From contig JAUICM010000007.1 in NCBI GenBank assembly GCA_030427885.1, forward strand, positions 234,336 to 298,335: a stretch of DNA of 64,000 nucleotides, in the 5' to 3' direction. Within the stretch, counting starts at the first letter, position 1; every line of letters begins with the position of its first letter. This stretch comes from Rhodothermia bacterium. GTDB lineage: Bacteria; Bacteroidota; Rhodothermia; Balneolales; Balneolaceae. A program made the translations under genes and the position numbers. This document shows positions 1 through 8,420 of this stretch, piece after piece. Below the pieces are notes generated by a model. It saw only the letters and a program-made list of their open reading frames with translations, searched no databases and had not been told where the DNA came from.

Positions 1-78
1 TTTATTTTTAAGAACTAATCAGTTTCGGGAAAAGAGCCGTGAGTCAGATATAGATCTTGATCAAAATAAATCAGGATC

Positions 79-103
79 ATATTGTGTCACAGTAACACAA
101 TAT
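79..103. promoter_or_regulatory. Inverted repeat upstream of the esterase gene
   Basis: A perfect dyad with 9-bp arms, ATATTGTGT at 79-87 and ACACAATAT at 95-103, separated by 7 bases. It ends 43 bases before the ATG of the lipoprotein esterase, so it sits where an operator would be expected. No poly-T follows it on the plus strand, which argues against a terminator. The binding protein is unknown. Confidence 0.4.
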
Positions 104-146
104 CTAAATTCTTTACTTGCTTAATAAAACACTTACTCAGGATTAA

Positions 147-947
147 ATGACAATCACTAAAAGACTTTTGGTTTTAACAGTTATTCTGGCCGGAATAATT
201 TCGTGTAAAGAAAGCTCCACTGGATCAGAGGGAAGTCTGATACAAACTACTTCAATACAAAGTGATGTGATGGATATGGAAGTAAATTACTCGGTATATC
301 TTCCGAATTCATATGGTATATCGAAAACGGATTTCCCAATTTTATATCTCTTTCATGGGTTTGGCGGTAACAACAGAGACTGGCCTCAAAATGGAGTTAA
401 AACCATCCTGGATAAGGCAATAGAAGAAGGAGACCTTCCTGAACTTATAGTAGTGATGCCTGACGGTATGGACAGTTTTTATCTTAATGATTATGACCAG
501 AGAGGCCTTAAATACGAGGACTTTTTTGTGGATGAGTTCATACCAGCAGTTGAATCAAAGTACAGAGTGGATGCTGTAAAAGAGAAACGCGGGATTGCCG
601 GACTTTCAATGGGTGGGTACGGAGCTACCTATCATGCTTTCAAACGCCCTGAACTGTTTACATTTGCATACTCAATGAGTGGTGCAATCGGTATTGGGGG
701 TAACACCGTCAATATTCAGAATATGCTGGAAGCAAAGTCAGCTTCGGAGTTAAAAGAACTGCCCGCATTTACTCTTGATTGCGGGGCGTCGGACTTTCTT
801 TATCAGAACAATGTTTCTTTTGGTGATTACTTAACCACGAAGGAAATAGAACATGAGTTTATTACCAGAAATGGATCCCATACCTGGGAGTACTGGACAG
901 AAAGCCTGCCAAGAGCACTTAAGCGTTTAGGAACAGCGCTGAACTAA
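147..947 (+). CDS. Secreted esterase lipoprotein (esterase D / feruloyl-esterase-like)
   Basis: Alpha/beta hydrolase expected to hydrolyse ester bonds outside the cytoplasm. The N-terminus is a lipoprotein signal with lipobox IISC (Cys20). An oxyanion-region motif LFHGFGGNNRDW is followed by the nucleophile elbow GLSMGG (Ser near 153), a candidate Asp near 211-215 (DCGASDF) and a candidate His near 244 (GSHTW). This order fits the putative-esterase family that includes S-formylglutathione hydrolase and feruloyl esterases; the lipid anchor makes an extracytoplasmic substrate more likely than formylglutathione. It overlaps the convergent GNAT gene by 4 bases at their stops. Substrate unknown. 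Confidence 0.82.
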   Translation: MTITKRLLVLTVILAGIISCKESSTGSEGSLIQTTSIQSDVMDMEVNYSVYLPNSYGISKTDFPILYLFHGFGGNNRDWPQNGVKTILDKAIEEGDLPELIVVMPDGMDSFYLNDYDQRGLKYEDFFVDEFIPAVESKYRVDAVKEKRGIAGLSMGGYGATYHAFKRPELFTFAYSMSGAIGIGGNTVNIQNMLEAKSASELKELPAFTLDCGASDFLYQNNVSFGDYLTTKEIEHEFITRNGSHTWEYWTESLPRALKRLGTALN

Positions 948-1495
948 GGAAGCCACTCATTCCTTAGAACACTATAGTAGATCGAGTCTCTTCTTCGTCC
1001 ATTTGCAAGCAATGTATGACTACGAAGGACGCCTTCTTCTGTAAATCCACTTCTTTCCAGTCCTTTGCGGGCGCCGATATTAAGTACATCTGTTTTAGCT
1101 TCAACACGTTCCAGACCAAGTTCCTCAAAACAGTATTTGAGAAGAAGTTTTTTAACGGATTGATTCAACCCTGTTCCACGTGCACGTTCCGACATCCAGG
1201 TCCACCCGATCTCAATTCGTTTATCTCTTTCAGAATAACTGCCCAGGCTGGAGGATCCGATGATCTTGTTGGTTTCTTTTCTGATCACAGCAAAAGCCAT
1301 TCGTTCTTTTTTCTCAATAGCAGCAACTGCAGTATTGATCCACTTTCTAAGGCTTTCGGGATCAGATAAATTGCTTGTAAAATAGTCCCATACCTTCGGG
1401 TCGGAGGTTAGAGATAGCATTTCCTCAAAGTCTGATTCTCTGAGGGGACGAAGGATCACCTCATCATTTTCCAGCGTAAGATCAAAATTGGTCAT
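944..1495 (-). CDS. GNAT N-acetyltransferase, RimJ/RimL type
   Basis: Acetyl-CoA-dependent N-acetyltransferase of the RimJ/RimL-like branch (183 aa, usual length). The N-terminal half has the ILRPLRESDFEEM strand/helix typical of this branch; the acetyl-CoA-binding region is GWTWMSERARGTGLN, and the C-terminal signature is NIGARKGLERSGFTEEG. The start ATG overlaps the stop of the upstream serine hydrolase by 4 bases (1492-1495), so the two genes are translationally coupled. The acceptor (protein N-terminus, antibiotic or small amine) cannot be told from sequence. Confidence 0.85.
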   Translation of the reverse strand: MTNFDLTLENDEVILRPLRESDFEEMLSLTSDPKVWDYFTSNLSDPESLRKWINTAVAAIEKKERMAFAVIRKETNKIIGSSSLGSYSERDKRIEIGWTWMSERARGTGLNQSVKKLLLKYCFEELGLERVEAKTDVLNIGARKGLERSGFTEEGVLRSHTLLANGRRRDSIYYSVLRNEWLP

Positions 1496-2526
1496 AAGTT
1501 GCTATCAGATTGTAAGACAAAGGCTTTAAGCTTGTCAGCTAAGTCCAGAACATTACCATTATTCTGGTTGGTAAGAATAATAATAGTAAGGTCCTCATCA
1601 ATCAACCGGGTTATTACCGCCTCATAATTTCCAGATGATCCATGATGAGTATGCTCAACAAGCTCTCCATTTTCGACAACACATTCTCCCAGGGGTGACT
1701 GTTTGTTTCCAGCCCTGACATTAGCAGTTTGTGAAAGGAATATCAGAGATTCCCTGCTAATGATCTTATACGAATCAAGCTGGCGGATCCAGTGAGCCAT
1801 ATCTGCTGTGGTGGATTGGAAAAGCACGGATCTGGCGCTGATCTCAAATCCATCAGACTGCAAATCTTTACCAAACGGAATGGCCATTAGAGATGTATCA
1901 GGAAAAGGATAAGATTCAGACATAATAGTCGCGTCCAGATCATAAGGAGTGAAGATCTCTTTCTGAACATATTCATAGAACGACATTCCTGCCACAGACT
2001 GAACTATTCTGGTGAGCAGGAAGGGGCTATTGTTTGTATATAAATATCCGGTACCCGGTTCAAATTCAAGTTTCTCAAGATTCTGGAGATCAGAATAAAT
2101 GTCATCATCAGAAATATTCTTATGTCCACCCCAGTCAACCTTAGGCAACCCAGAGGAATATTGAAGTAACTGAGTAATTGTGACTTTATCCGACCATTCG
2201 GGGAGATCAGCCAAATGATCAGATACATTATCATTGACATCTAATAAGCCTTTTTCGCTAAGCTGCATTATAGCAACAGCGGGGAATTCCTTGTAAATGG
2301 AACCTAAGTTGAAGCGATAATCTGAAGTAAGATTGGTGCTTTTAGATCCATCCACGAATCCGTAAGATCCTTCAAACAAAATGCTGTCATTTTTAAGAAT
2401 AAGCACATTCCCATTCAGCCTTCCTTTCTTGAATTCATTTTCCAGAAAAGTGTGAATGGTTTGTTGCTGGCAACCAAAAGACAGAATGATTAAAAGTAAC
2501 GGAAGAAGTTTTTTAAGTGATCCCAT
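1492..2526 (-). CDS. Beta-lactamase-family serine hydrolase lipoprotein
   Basis: Class C beta-lactamase / D-alanyl-D-alanine carboxypeptidase-like fold, anchored as a lipoprotein (lipobox SFGC, Cys19). The catalytic SxxK tetrad is SIYK at residues 76-79, the second motif is YTN in GYLYTNNSP, and the third is the HHGSSGNYE region instead of KTG, as is common in the esterase/peptidase members of this family. At 344 aa it has only the catalytic domain. It leads a two-gene run with the GNAT gene downstream. Beta-lactam resistance should not be assumed; most such proteins act on peptides or esters. Confidence 0.82.
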   Translation of the reverse strand: MGSLKKLLPLLLIILSFGCQQQTIHTFLENEFKKGRLNGNVLILKNDSILFEGSYGFVDGSKSTNLTSDYRFNLGSIYKEFPAVAIMQLSEKGLLDVNDNVSDHLADLPEWSDKVTITQLLQYSSGLPKVDWGGHKNISDDDIYSDLQNLEKLEFEPGTGYLYTNNSPFLLTRIVQSVAGMSFYEYVQKEIFTPYDLDATIMSESYPFPDTSLMAIPFGKDLQSDGFEISARSVLFQSTTADMAHWIRQLDSYKIISRESLIFLSQTANVRAGNKQSPLGECVVENGELVEHTHHGSSGNYEAVITRLIDEDLTIIILTNQNNGNVLDLADKLKAFVLQSDSNL

Positions 2527-2629
2527 AACATAATTAAGTTCGATAATGGGATACGGACACGGATAAAAACGAGACTTGTTTCGGCTTTAACTAAAATTGA
2601 CAAAGGCGGGATATTTTAAACTTATCAGG

Positions 2630-3097
2630 TCATTTGTCTGTTTCACTACATCCTTCTCTTTCAAGAGAATACGAAATGGTAGTGATCTTCCACGCTCCCT
2701 GATCTTTGAGCAGTGTAAATATGTCCACTCCGCAATGGGAGAATTCATTATTGAGATGAAATTCATAGGGAACCCATGCCATAGCTATCCCATTGTCCAC
2801 TTTGATATCAAAGCTCAATGGTGTTTCGAGCAGTTGTTCTCCGGGGTTAAAGTTATTGAGATCGGCAGTGAGGAAACGGGTGCCATATCTGGAGGGGGTG
2901 CTGAAATTACTAATTGTCCAAACCTGTCCTTCGGGGAAAACAGCTTTTTTCATTAGAAGAGTGTCCTGTTTGGCTAAAGAATCGAAGAATAAGTTCACAA
3001 CATCTTTGACTGCTTGCTCATCAGCGGACAAGGGAGGAGTTGTTCGGGTACAAGAAATGGGCATTAGAAAAAGGAGGATTAATGATGCAGTTTTCAT
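2630..3097 (-). CDS. NTF2-like (SnoaL/DUF4440-type) lipoprotein
   Basis: Short lipoprotein (lipobox PISC, Cys16) followed by one NTF2-like cone domain. The helix DEQAVKDVVNLFFDSLAKQD and the strand pair ending in WKITTISYSLER are typical of small-ligand-binding or accessory NTF2-like proteins. No catalytic set can be recognised. It lies just upstream, on the same strand, of the serine hydrolase/GNAT pair, and a second NTF2-like gene precedes it; the two differ strongly and do not look like a recent duplication. Confidence 0.6.
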   Translation of the reverse strand: MKTASLILLFLMPISCTRTTPPLSADEQAVKDVVNLFFDSLAKQDTLLMKKAVFPEGQVWTISNFSTPSRYGTRFLTADLNNFNPGEQLLETPLSFDIKVDNGIAMAWVPYEFHLNNEFSHCGVDIFTLLKDQGAWKITTISYSLEREGCSETDK

Positions 3098-3157
3098 AAT
3101 TGAAAATGAGGTTTTACTTGAGAAAATGAGTGTTTTTGAATAGGAGAATAAAAGTCA

Positions 3158-3514
3158 TCAATAATCTTCAATTTTCCGGTCATCCTGAATCTCACCGATA
3201 TGGTAATAAGCTATGATCTCATCGATAAGGCCATCTTTAATATAATACCATTCGCTTACATCCAGGCTGAAATCGTTCTGAATTCCTGTATATCTCACAC
3301 AAGCATGGTTATTACCATAGATCGAATCATGAATATCAAAATGGTAGCCAAGAAATTTATCTTTGTTTTTTTGAACTATCTCGAGGTATGCATCCTTGCC
3401 GTTAATAGTGCCAAAGGGACTGGTGTGTTTGAAGGAGTCAGTGATAGGGAGCTCCATAAAATTTCCGGTATTCCATTTAGCAAACCAGGTTTCAACAAGG
3501 GATTTGGGATTCAT
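3158..3514 (-). CDS. SnoaL-like NTF2-fold protein
   Basis: Cytoplasmic 118-aa protein without a signal sequence, matching the single-domain SnoaL-like polyketide-cyclase/ketosteroid-isomerase pattern: the N-terminal helix LVETWFAKWNTGNF, the segment GTINGKDAYLEIVQ, and the C-terminal strand WYYIKDGLIDEIIAYYH. Members are small-molecule isomerases, hydrolases or simple binding proteins; the substrate is not predictable here. The intergenic stretch 3515-3678 up to the divergent dcd gene holds both promoters. Confidence 0.65.
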   Translation of the reverse strand: MNPKSLVETWFAKWNTGNFMELPITDSFKHTSPFGTINGKDAYLEIVQKNKDKFLGYHFDIHDSIYGNNHACVRYTGIQNDFSLDVSEWYYIKDGLIDEIIAYYHIGEIQDDRKIEDY

Positions 3515-3678
3515 AACATCTGGGGTTTATTCTGATTGCATTCTACTATATCCCATCTATTTCTCCAAGCCTGATTGTCGAATTTCAAACTCACATCAAT
3601 TCGTTGCATATTTGAACTTTGAAATCTGGTATTTGGATGTTGCACAAACTATCTTCCCCTAAAAATTAATAGCTGTCT

Positions 3679-4893
3679 ATGCCCGATATTTCCAAAGAAG
3701 TTCATCTGCGTACCAAAGGCGTTTTACCGGTACAGAAATTGAAAATTCTCAGGGATCTTGAAATCCTTGACGCACATCCCGACTACCCGATACAGGACAA
3801 TCAGTTTCAGCCCAACTCTCTTGACCTGAGATTGGGGGAGAAAGCGTATCGTGTGCGCTGCAGCTTCCTTCCGGAAAATGAAACAGTAGAACAAAAACTT
3901 GAAAAGCTTGAACAATATAGCTTTTCATTGACGGATGGCGCAGTACTGGAAGAAAATTGTGTGTATATCATTCCATTACTGGAGAAACTGAATCTACCCA
4001 AATCTCATTACTCCATTCAGCAGGGTTATCAAAATGGAAAAGCGCATGATGATGAGGTTCAGCTTCACTCACTGGAAAATTTATCCGCCAAGGCAAATCC
4101 CAAGAGCTCCACAGGCCGGCTCGATGTTTTTACAAGAGTAATCACTGATTATTCTCATCGCTTCGAGGAGATAGCACCGGGATATCAGGGGAATTTATAT
4201 CTCGAAGTGGTTCCTAAATCTTTCTCGATCAAAGTACGAACTGGACAAAGGTTGAACCAGCTTCGTATTCGCCACGGATTTGAAGTGGTTCCAGATCAGG
4301 ACCTGCTTAGAATTCATGCAACAGATCCGCTTTTGTTTGATGAGAAGATCAAGCCCGTTTCAATGGAGCAGATAAAAGTGAACAAAGGTTTGTTCATGAG
4401 TGTGCAGCTGAAAGGTGAATACGGGGAAGTGATCGGTTACAAAGCTAAAAAGCACGTCAACTATATTGATATGGAGAATATTAATCATTATTCAGTTGAT
4501 GAATTCTGGGAGCCTATTTATGCATCTAAAGATTCTAAATTCATTCTGGAACCGGAAGCCTTCTACATCTTTGCCTCAAAGGAAAGGATCAGGGTTCCGG
4601 CCCAGTTGGCCTGTGAGATGATGGCATATGATACAGGTTCAGGAGAATTACGAACTCATTACGCCGGATTCTTTGACAGTGGGTTTGGAGGATCAGTGAA
4701 TGATAAAGGAGCGCGTGCAGTGCTGGAAGTTCGTTCACATGATGTTCCTTTTATGATTGAAGATGGTCAGACTTTATTCAGTATGCAGTTTGAGCCAAAT
4801 ACTGAGATCCCTGAATTCATCTATGGAACGGATATCGACAGCAACTATCAGGGGCAGGGGCTTAAACTAGGAAAGCACTTCAAACAAGTATGA
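3679..4893 (+). CDS. dcd: dCTP deaminase, long double-domain form
   Basis: 2'-deoxycytidine 5'-triphosphate deaminase, converting dCTP to dUTP on the way to dTMP. At 404 aa it is about twice the length of the E. coli enzyme and matches the long form known from alphaproteobacteria and Bacteroidota-related bacteria, in which two dUTPase-like halves are fused. The first half shows QPNSLDLRLG; the second carries ARAVLEVRSHDVPFMIEDGQ, the typical catalytic-strand region. It heads a three-gene run in which each stop overlaps the next start by 4 bases (ATGA), giving translational coupling to the ferredoxin-like gene and rsmE. Confidence 0.85.
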   Translation: MPDISKEVHLRTKGVLPVQKLKILRDLEILDAHPDYPIQDNQFQPNSLDLRLGEKAYRVRCSFLPENETVEQKLEKLEQYSFSLTDGAVLEENCVYIIPLLEKLNLPKSHYSIQQGYQNGKAHDDEVQLHSLENLSAKANPKSSTGRLDVFTRVITDYSHRFEEIAPGYQGNLYLEVVPKSFSIKVRTGQRLNQLRIRHGFEVVPDQDLLRIHATDPLLFDEKIKPVSMEQIKVNKGLFMSVQLKGEYGEVIGYKAKKHVNYIDMENINHYSVDEFWEPIYASKDSKFILEPEAFYIFASKERIRVPAQLACEMMAYDTGSGELRTHYAGFFDSGFGGSVNDKGARAVLEVRSHDVPFMIEDGQTLFSMQFEPNTEIPEFIYGTDIDSNYQGQGLKLGKHFKQV

Positions 4894-5114
4894 ACCGATT
4901 GTTGGTAACGCATTGCATATGCCACTCCCGGAGCTTTGAGGAAATTAAGGAACTAGCTTCTGAACAGAATCTATCCACAGTAGAAGAACTTCAAGCAGAG
5001 GATTTGTGCAGCAACAGTTGTCAAATGTGTGAGCCTTATGTAGAATTGATGCTTGAAACCGGCGAGACAGCATTTGAACCAGGAGCATATCTGATCAGGG
5101 ACCATATCTCATGA
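4890..5114 (+). CDS. BFD-like [2Fe-2S] small protein
   Basis: A 74-residue protein with cysteines at 9, 11, 40, 44 and 47, that is CxC followed about 30 residues later by CxxxCxxC. The CxC...CxxC spacing is that of the bacterioferritin-associated ferredoxin (BFD-like) [2Fe-2S] fold; the fifth Cys is extra. The opening VTHCICHSRSFEEIKELA also fits this fold. It overlaps dcd and rsmE by 4 bases on either side, so it is expressed with nucleotide and rRNA-modification functions rather than with iron storage. Role unknown; an iron-sulfur cluster is inferred, not shown. Confidence 0.65.
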   Translation: MNRLLVTHCICHSRSFEEIKELASEQNLSTVEELQAEDLCSNSCQMCEPYVELMLETGETAFEPGAYLIRDHIS

Positions 5115-5806
5115 ACTATTTTTACGCCCCAAAAGAAGACTGGAATGAAGAGCACAGTGTTGATCTGAAGGGGCAGGAAGCACAGCATATTTCAAAAGTG
5201 CTGAGGTATAAAGTTGGAGAACGGGTCGCTGTGGCAGATGGGCAAGGCCATCATTTCCGATGTGAGATCACAGAACTTTCTAAACAATCGGTATCAGCCA
5301 GAGTAGTGGAAGGTGATTTTAAGCCTGAGCCTGAGCAAAAAAAAGTTCTCGCATTTGGTTCCATTAAAAAAAGAGACCGGCTGGAATATGCCGTGGAAAA
5401 GGCTGTGGAGTTAGGGGCATGGGAGATTTGTATTTTTGATGCTGATCATTCAGAACGTTCCCGGATCAATGAGGAGAGAATAAGAACTCAGATCATAAGT
5501 GCTTTTAAACAGTCAGGGCGGCATTATTTACCGGCTTTGGTTGTCAAAGATTCACTGGATCAGGTCATTGATTACTACAAAGATCATAAGCCCATTATGG
5601 CTTATCTGGGAGAAAGGGAATCAGTCCCATCGGTAGAACTTACTCATCATAACCTGTTATTGGTAGGGCCGGAAGGTGGGTTTTCTGAACGGGAAGCCAA
5701 CCTGGTGGCCAATCATAGTGGGAGTTTTATCGCACTTGGGAATCTAAGGCTCAGAGCGGAAACAGCTGTAGCTGCCTTACTGTCTCAGTACCTGTATTCT
5801 CAGTAA
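5111..5806 (+). CDS. rsmE: 16S rRNA (uracil(1498)-N3)-methyltransferase RsmE
   Basis: SPOUT-family methyltransferase that methylates N3 of U1498 in helix 44 of 16S rRNA using S-adenosylmethionine. The N-terminal PUA-like part contains EAQHISKVLRYKVGERV. The C-terminal trefoil knot, which binds SAM, shows the family signatures LLVGPEGGFSEREA and LGNLRLRAETAVAALL. Length (231 aa) is normal. The third gene of the coupled dcd operon. Its stop overlaps the convergent hypothetical gene by 7 bases. Confidence 0.93.
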   Translation: MNYFYAPKEDWNEEHSVDLKGQEAQHISKVLRYKVGERVAVADGQGHHFRCEITELSKQSVSARVVEGDFKPEPEQKKVLAFGSIKKRDRLEYAVEKAVELGAWEICIFDADHSERSRINEERIRTQIISAFKQSGRHYLPALVVKDSLDQVIDYYKDHKPIMAYLGERESVPSVELTHHNLLLVGPEGGFSEREANLVANHSGSFIALGNLRLRAETAVAALLSQYLYSQ

Positions 5807-6219
5807 GCCGGGAAGGGCTCGAGATCGGGTTCTACGAATTCGATTCTGGCTTTTTCATCATTGAAAAGGTCGAAACTATAATGAGTAGCCAGTAATTCTT
5901 TGAAATCAGTTTTGAGTTCAGGATGTGCTGCTATGAAGACCTCAAAGCTGTCTGCACACGACTTCATCATAAAATGATATACAGCCATTACAGCTGCAAT
6001 GGTGACAGTTCGGTTGAACTTATCGCCTTTGCCATGGGTGTTATCGAAAGCCAAGATCTGCTCACAAATATTATCAATGGCTTTGTCCGGGCCATATTTT
6101 GCAATGTGAATCCAGGCCAGTCTTAAATGGGCCTCATGGGTGAAAAGTACCGGGTCGAGGGTGCAATTAGCAAATTGCTCTTCAAAATCCCCGTTAGCTA
6201 GCTCAAAGTGTTTTTCCAT
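5800..6219 (-). CDS. Conserved hypothetical protein, helical
   Basis: 139 residues, soluble, predicted mostly helical, no signal peptide. The segment FTHEAHLRLAWIHIAKYG is distinctive and I recall similar proteins of unknown function in related bacteria, but I cannot name the family. Histidines and acidic residues in FTHEAH and FDNTHGKGDKFNRT could bind a metal; this is only a guess. Monocistronic by position, convergent with rsmE. Confidence 0.6.
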   Translation of the reverse strand: MEKHFELANGDFEEQFANCTLDPVLFTHEAHLRLAWIHIAKYGPDKAIDNICEQILAFDNTHGKGDKFNRTVTIAAVMAVYHFMMKSCADSFEVFIAAHPELKTDFKELLATHYSFDLFNDEKARIEFVEPDLEPFPAY

Positions 6220-6283
6220 CCGGAAAATCTAAAAAGAAAGAGCCAATTTTGGAAACACTCCTAAGTGAACATGAGGTGAACAA

Positions 6284-6634
6284 TTATTTTTTCTTTTTCC
6301 TTTTACTAGATTTAGCCTGAGGATTAAAAGCCAGACATTGTTCAACCCAGAATTCGAGTTCATCATCACGGTCAATAGCGGTTGGGTCTACATACAGATA
6401 CCCCTTCATCGGGCGATTGGTAAAATCCATGGGTTTGGCTCCGGGTTTGCTTATCAGTTCCTGCTCCCTGTCGGGATCGACCCTGGCCATAAGCTGATCA
6501 TGAATGATACCAATGCACATCTTATCATCCACAAGAAAACAAAGGCCACCAAACATCTTCTTGTCTTCATATTCTATGGATCTTGAATCCAATACATTCT
6601 TGATCCGCTCTTCTAAGTATTCATCGTAAGCCAT
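6284..6634 (-). CDS. TfoX N-terminal domain protein
   Basis: 116-aa protein matching the TfoX/Sxy N-terminal domain: the leader helix EYLEERIKNVLDS, the core KKMFGGLCFLVDDKMCIGI, and LMARVDPDREQELISKPGA, which follows the known MARVxP pattern. The C-terminal tail is highly basic (SSKRKKKK). It lacks the C-terminal TfoX domain of the E. coli/Haemophilus competence regulator, so a competence role should not be assumed. No partner gene adjoins it. Confidence 0.8.
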   Translation of the reverse strand: MAYDEYLEERIKNVLDSRSIEYEDKKMFGGLCFLVDDKMCIGIIHDQLMARVDPDREQELISKPGAKPMDFTNRPMKGYLYVDPTAIDRDDELEFWVEQCLAFNPQAKSSKRKKKK

Positions 6635-6692
6635 AATTCTACTATTAAGTGATATTCAATAGAATAACAGATACAAATGAAAAAGGGGACAG

Positions 6693-7169
6693 TTAATCTG
6701 TGATTTCTACTGCAAACTGATTAATAGCCTGATGATTGATCCTTTTAACCGTTTTTGTTTCGCCGGTTATTTTTTTGACGATCAGTTTTTCAAAGAAATT
6801 CATCTTTTCAAAAAGAAATTCCCCTCCAAACAATCCCTTAGCTAAGGCGTGATTTTTAAGTTCTTCTGGAAAAGCATCCTCAAATTCTTTCTCCGGATCT
6901 TCCTGATCCATATGGCATATGAATAACCCCAGTCTTTTATTCAGTAATTCTTCCGAATATTGATTACAGAAGATCCTGATTCCTTTCTGGATCCTTCCGG
7001 CGTGGATAGATCCTCCTACAATAACAGTATCGTAAATTGAAAGATCAGCATTAAAACCATCTTTAAGATTTATCGAAGCAGCATTATTGTAACCAAACTG
7101 TCTTTTTAAAGTAGTTACAACTTTTTCGGTGGTGCCATGATGGCTCATATAAACGATCAAAGCATTCAT
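6693..7169 (-). CDS. Flavodoxin-domain protein (HemG-like)
   Basis: Flavodoxin-like protein of 158 aa. The FMN phosphate loop is YMSHHGTTEKVV at the N-terminus, and the second loop is VIVGGSIHAGRIQKG, the pattern seen in menaquinone-dependent protoporphyrinogen oxidase HemG and related flavodoxins. The C-terminus is basic and may touch the membrane. HemG function is possible but the haem genes are not nearby, so I leave it as a flavodoxin-domain redox protein. Confidence 0.7.
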   Translation of the reverse strand: MNALIVYMSHHGTTEKVVTTLKRQFGYNNAASINLKDGFNADLSIYDTVIVGGSIHAGRIQKGIRIFCNQYSEELLNKRLGLFICHMDQEDPEKEFEDAFPEELKNHALAKGLFGGEFLFEKMNFFEKLIVKKITGETKTVKRINHQAINQFAVEITD

Positions 7170-7247
7170 ATATCTCCTGTCTTTATTTTGTAAACAGGGG
7201 ACAATACTGAAGCATTATGTAGCAATTAAGAAGATGTTTGGCTTCTT

Positions 7248-7733
7248 TTAAGAGGCTTTGGCAAACTGAACTGCAAGCTTCCGGCCTCGTTCTTCAAACC
7301 CGGATTCATTTATCGGTTGAAGTACAGACCCAAAAAGAGACATGAACTCTTCGGAGTGAGATTCAGACCGCTGGCTTCTCAGGTTAAAGTGAATGTAATT
7401 TGACCATAAGAGGGCCTTGATCCTGGTTCTGTCTTTATCCCACATTCTCATTTCAACGGTAAGGCTTTTGTTCGAGAACTTGATGAGCTGTGACTCAATA
7501 AGTACAGTTTCCATGGTAATGGCAGGGTTCATGTACATGATCTGACTGGTGCCCACAACCCATCCGATACCCTGCTCTTTCATGAGCTTGTAAAAGTCGA
7601 TTCCATAATGCTCTAATACCTGATCTTCCCGGGCATTAATAAAGTAATCCAGATATTTCGAATTGTTCAGGTGGTTGAACGGGTCGCAGTCCTGAAACCG
7701 GACAGGGGTGTAAGTTTGAAGAATGGTTTTCAT
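7248..7733 (-). CDS. Acyl-CoA thioesterase, hotdog (4HBT) fold
   Basis: Single hotdog-domain thioesterase of the YbgC/4HBT type. The catalytic-helix signature FQDCDPFNHLNNSKYLDYF includes the conserved Asp; the remainder forms the usual beta-sheet. It hydrolyses acyl-CoA thioesters; chain length is unknown. A perfect TetR-type palindrome lies 15 bases before its ATG, and the TetR gene follows upstream on the same strand, so local repression of this gene is likely. Confidence 0.8.
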   Translation of the reverse strand: MKTILQTYTPVRFQDCDPFNHLNNSKYLDYFINAREDQVLEHYGIDFYKLMKEQGIGWVVGTSQIMYMNPAITMETVLIESQLIKFSNKSLTVEMRMWDKDRTRIKALLWSNYIHFNLRSQRSESHSEEFMSLFGSVLQPINESGFEERGRKLAVQFAKAS

Positions 7734-7747
7734 AGGGTATTTTTATT

Positions 7748-7763
7748 TATACCGATCGGTATA
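7748..7763. promoter_or_regulatory. TetR-type operator before the thioesterase gene
   Basis: Perfect 16-bp palindrome TATACCGATCGGTATA between the stop of the TetR gene (7781) and the start of the thioesterase (7733). Its half-site ATACCG is repeated in a second copy at the head of the TetR gene. This is the classical operator shape for TetR-family repressors. Confidence 0.75.
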
Positions 7764-7780
7764 TTAATGATTAAATTTTT

Positions 7781-8419
7781 TTAGGTGATCAGTTTCTCCC
7801 GGATCATTTCATCAATGTGGTCCATCATATTATTCATGTAGACACGGTCATTATGAGTAGTGGCCATAAATACACTCCCCTCGATCATGGAGTAAATATT
7901 CCGGGCTGCTTTTTTAGTGTCGATGCTTTTTTTAAGCTCTCCGGTGCTTATTCCATCTAACAGGATCTGCTCGATTCCAACTTCCAGTTTTCGGGCAGTG
8001 GTCTGTGCAAGGCGAAATAGAGAGGGGTTCATATTCTTTGAGTCGGTTCCGACATTCAAAACAGGGCAACCTCCAATAGCACTGGAATAATCATAATAGC
8101 CACGATAATAACTTGTTAGTGCATATAGTTTGTCAACGGAACGTTTTGCAGTATTAATGGATGCATTTAAGCGTGAAACAAGATTCCGTACATTGAATTT
8201 GAACGCCTCAATAGCAAGATCTTCTTTATTTTTGAAGTTCCCGTATAAAGCACCTTTAGTAAGTCCGGTTGCCTGGGTCAGGTCGGTGAGAGAAGTTCCT
8301 TCATAGCCCTTTCTGTTGAAGATAGGAGCAACGGTTTCTATGATATATGAACTTGTATTTTTGATACCCGGGGAATTTTTGATTATCGGTAAATATAAAA
8401 ATATACCGTTCGGTATCAA
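7781..8419 (-). CDS. TetR/AcrR family transcriptional regulator
   Basis: DNA-binding repressor. The HTH lies in VAPIFNRKGYEGTSLTDLTQATGLTKGALYG.. (split here: GTSLTDLTQATGLTKGALYG is the helix-turn-helix core), followed by NFKNKEDLA and a helical ligand-binding domain of about 150 residues with IGGCPVLNVGTDS. The start is uncertain: an open frame runs back to 8521 but that part overlaps the DUF1835 gene and crosses the operator; no ATG lies between the operator and the HTH. The TTG at 8419 is the nearest canonical-type codon; an unusual ATA/ATC start near 8386 would fit the family length best. Confidence 0.8.
   Translation of the reverse strand: MIPNGIFLYLPIIKNSPGIKNTSSYIIETVAPIFNRKGYEGTSLTDLTQATGLTKGALYGNFKNKEDLAIEAFKFNVRNLVSRLNASINTAKRSVDKLYALTSYYRGYYDYSSAIGGCPVLNVGTDSKNMNPSLFRLAQTTARKLEVGIEQILLDGISTGELKKSIDTKKAARNIYSMIEGSVFMATTHNDRVYMNNMMDHIDEMIREKLIT
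8402..8417. promoter_or_regulatory. TetR-type operator at the head of the TetR gene
   Basis: TATACCGTTCGGTATC, identical in both half-sites (ATACCG/CGGTAT) to the palindrome at 7748-7763 and differing only in one central base and the last base. Position at the 5' end of the regulator gene suggests autoregulation. Confidence 0.7.
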
Positions 8420-8420
8420 A

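Noticed and set aside
1492..2526. Antibiotic-resistance beta-lactamase
   Set aside because: Third motif is not KTG and the protein is a lipoprotein of the broad serine-hydrolase family; resistance cannot be inferred.
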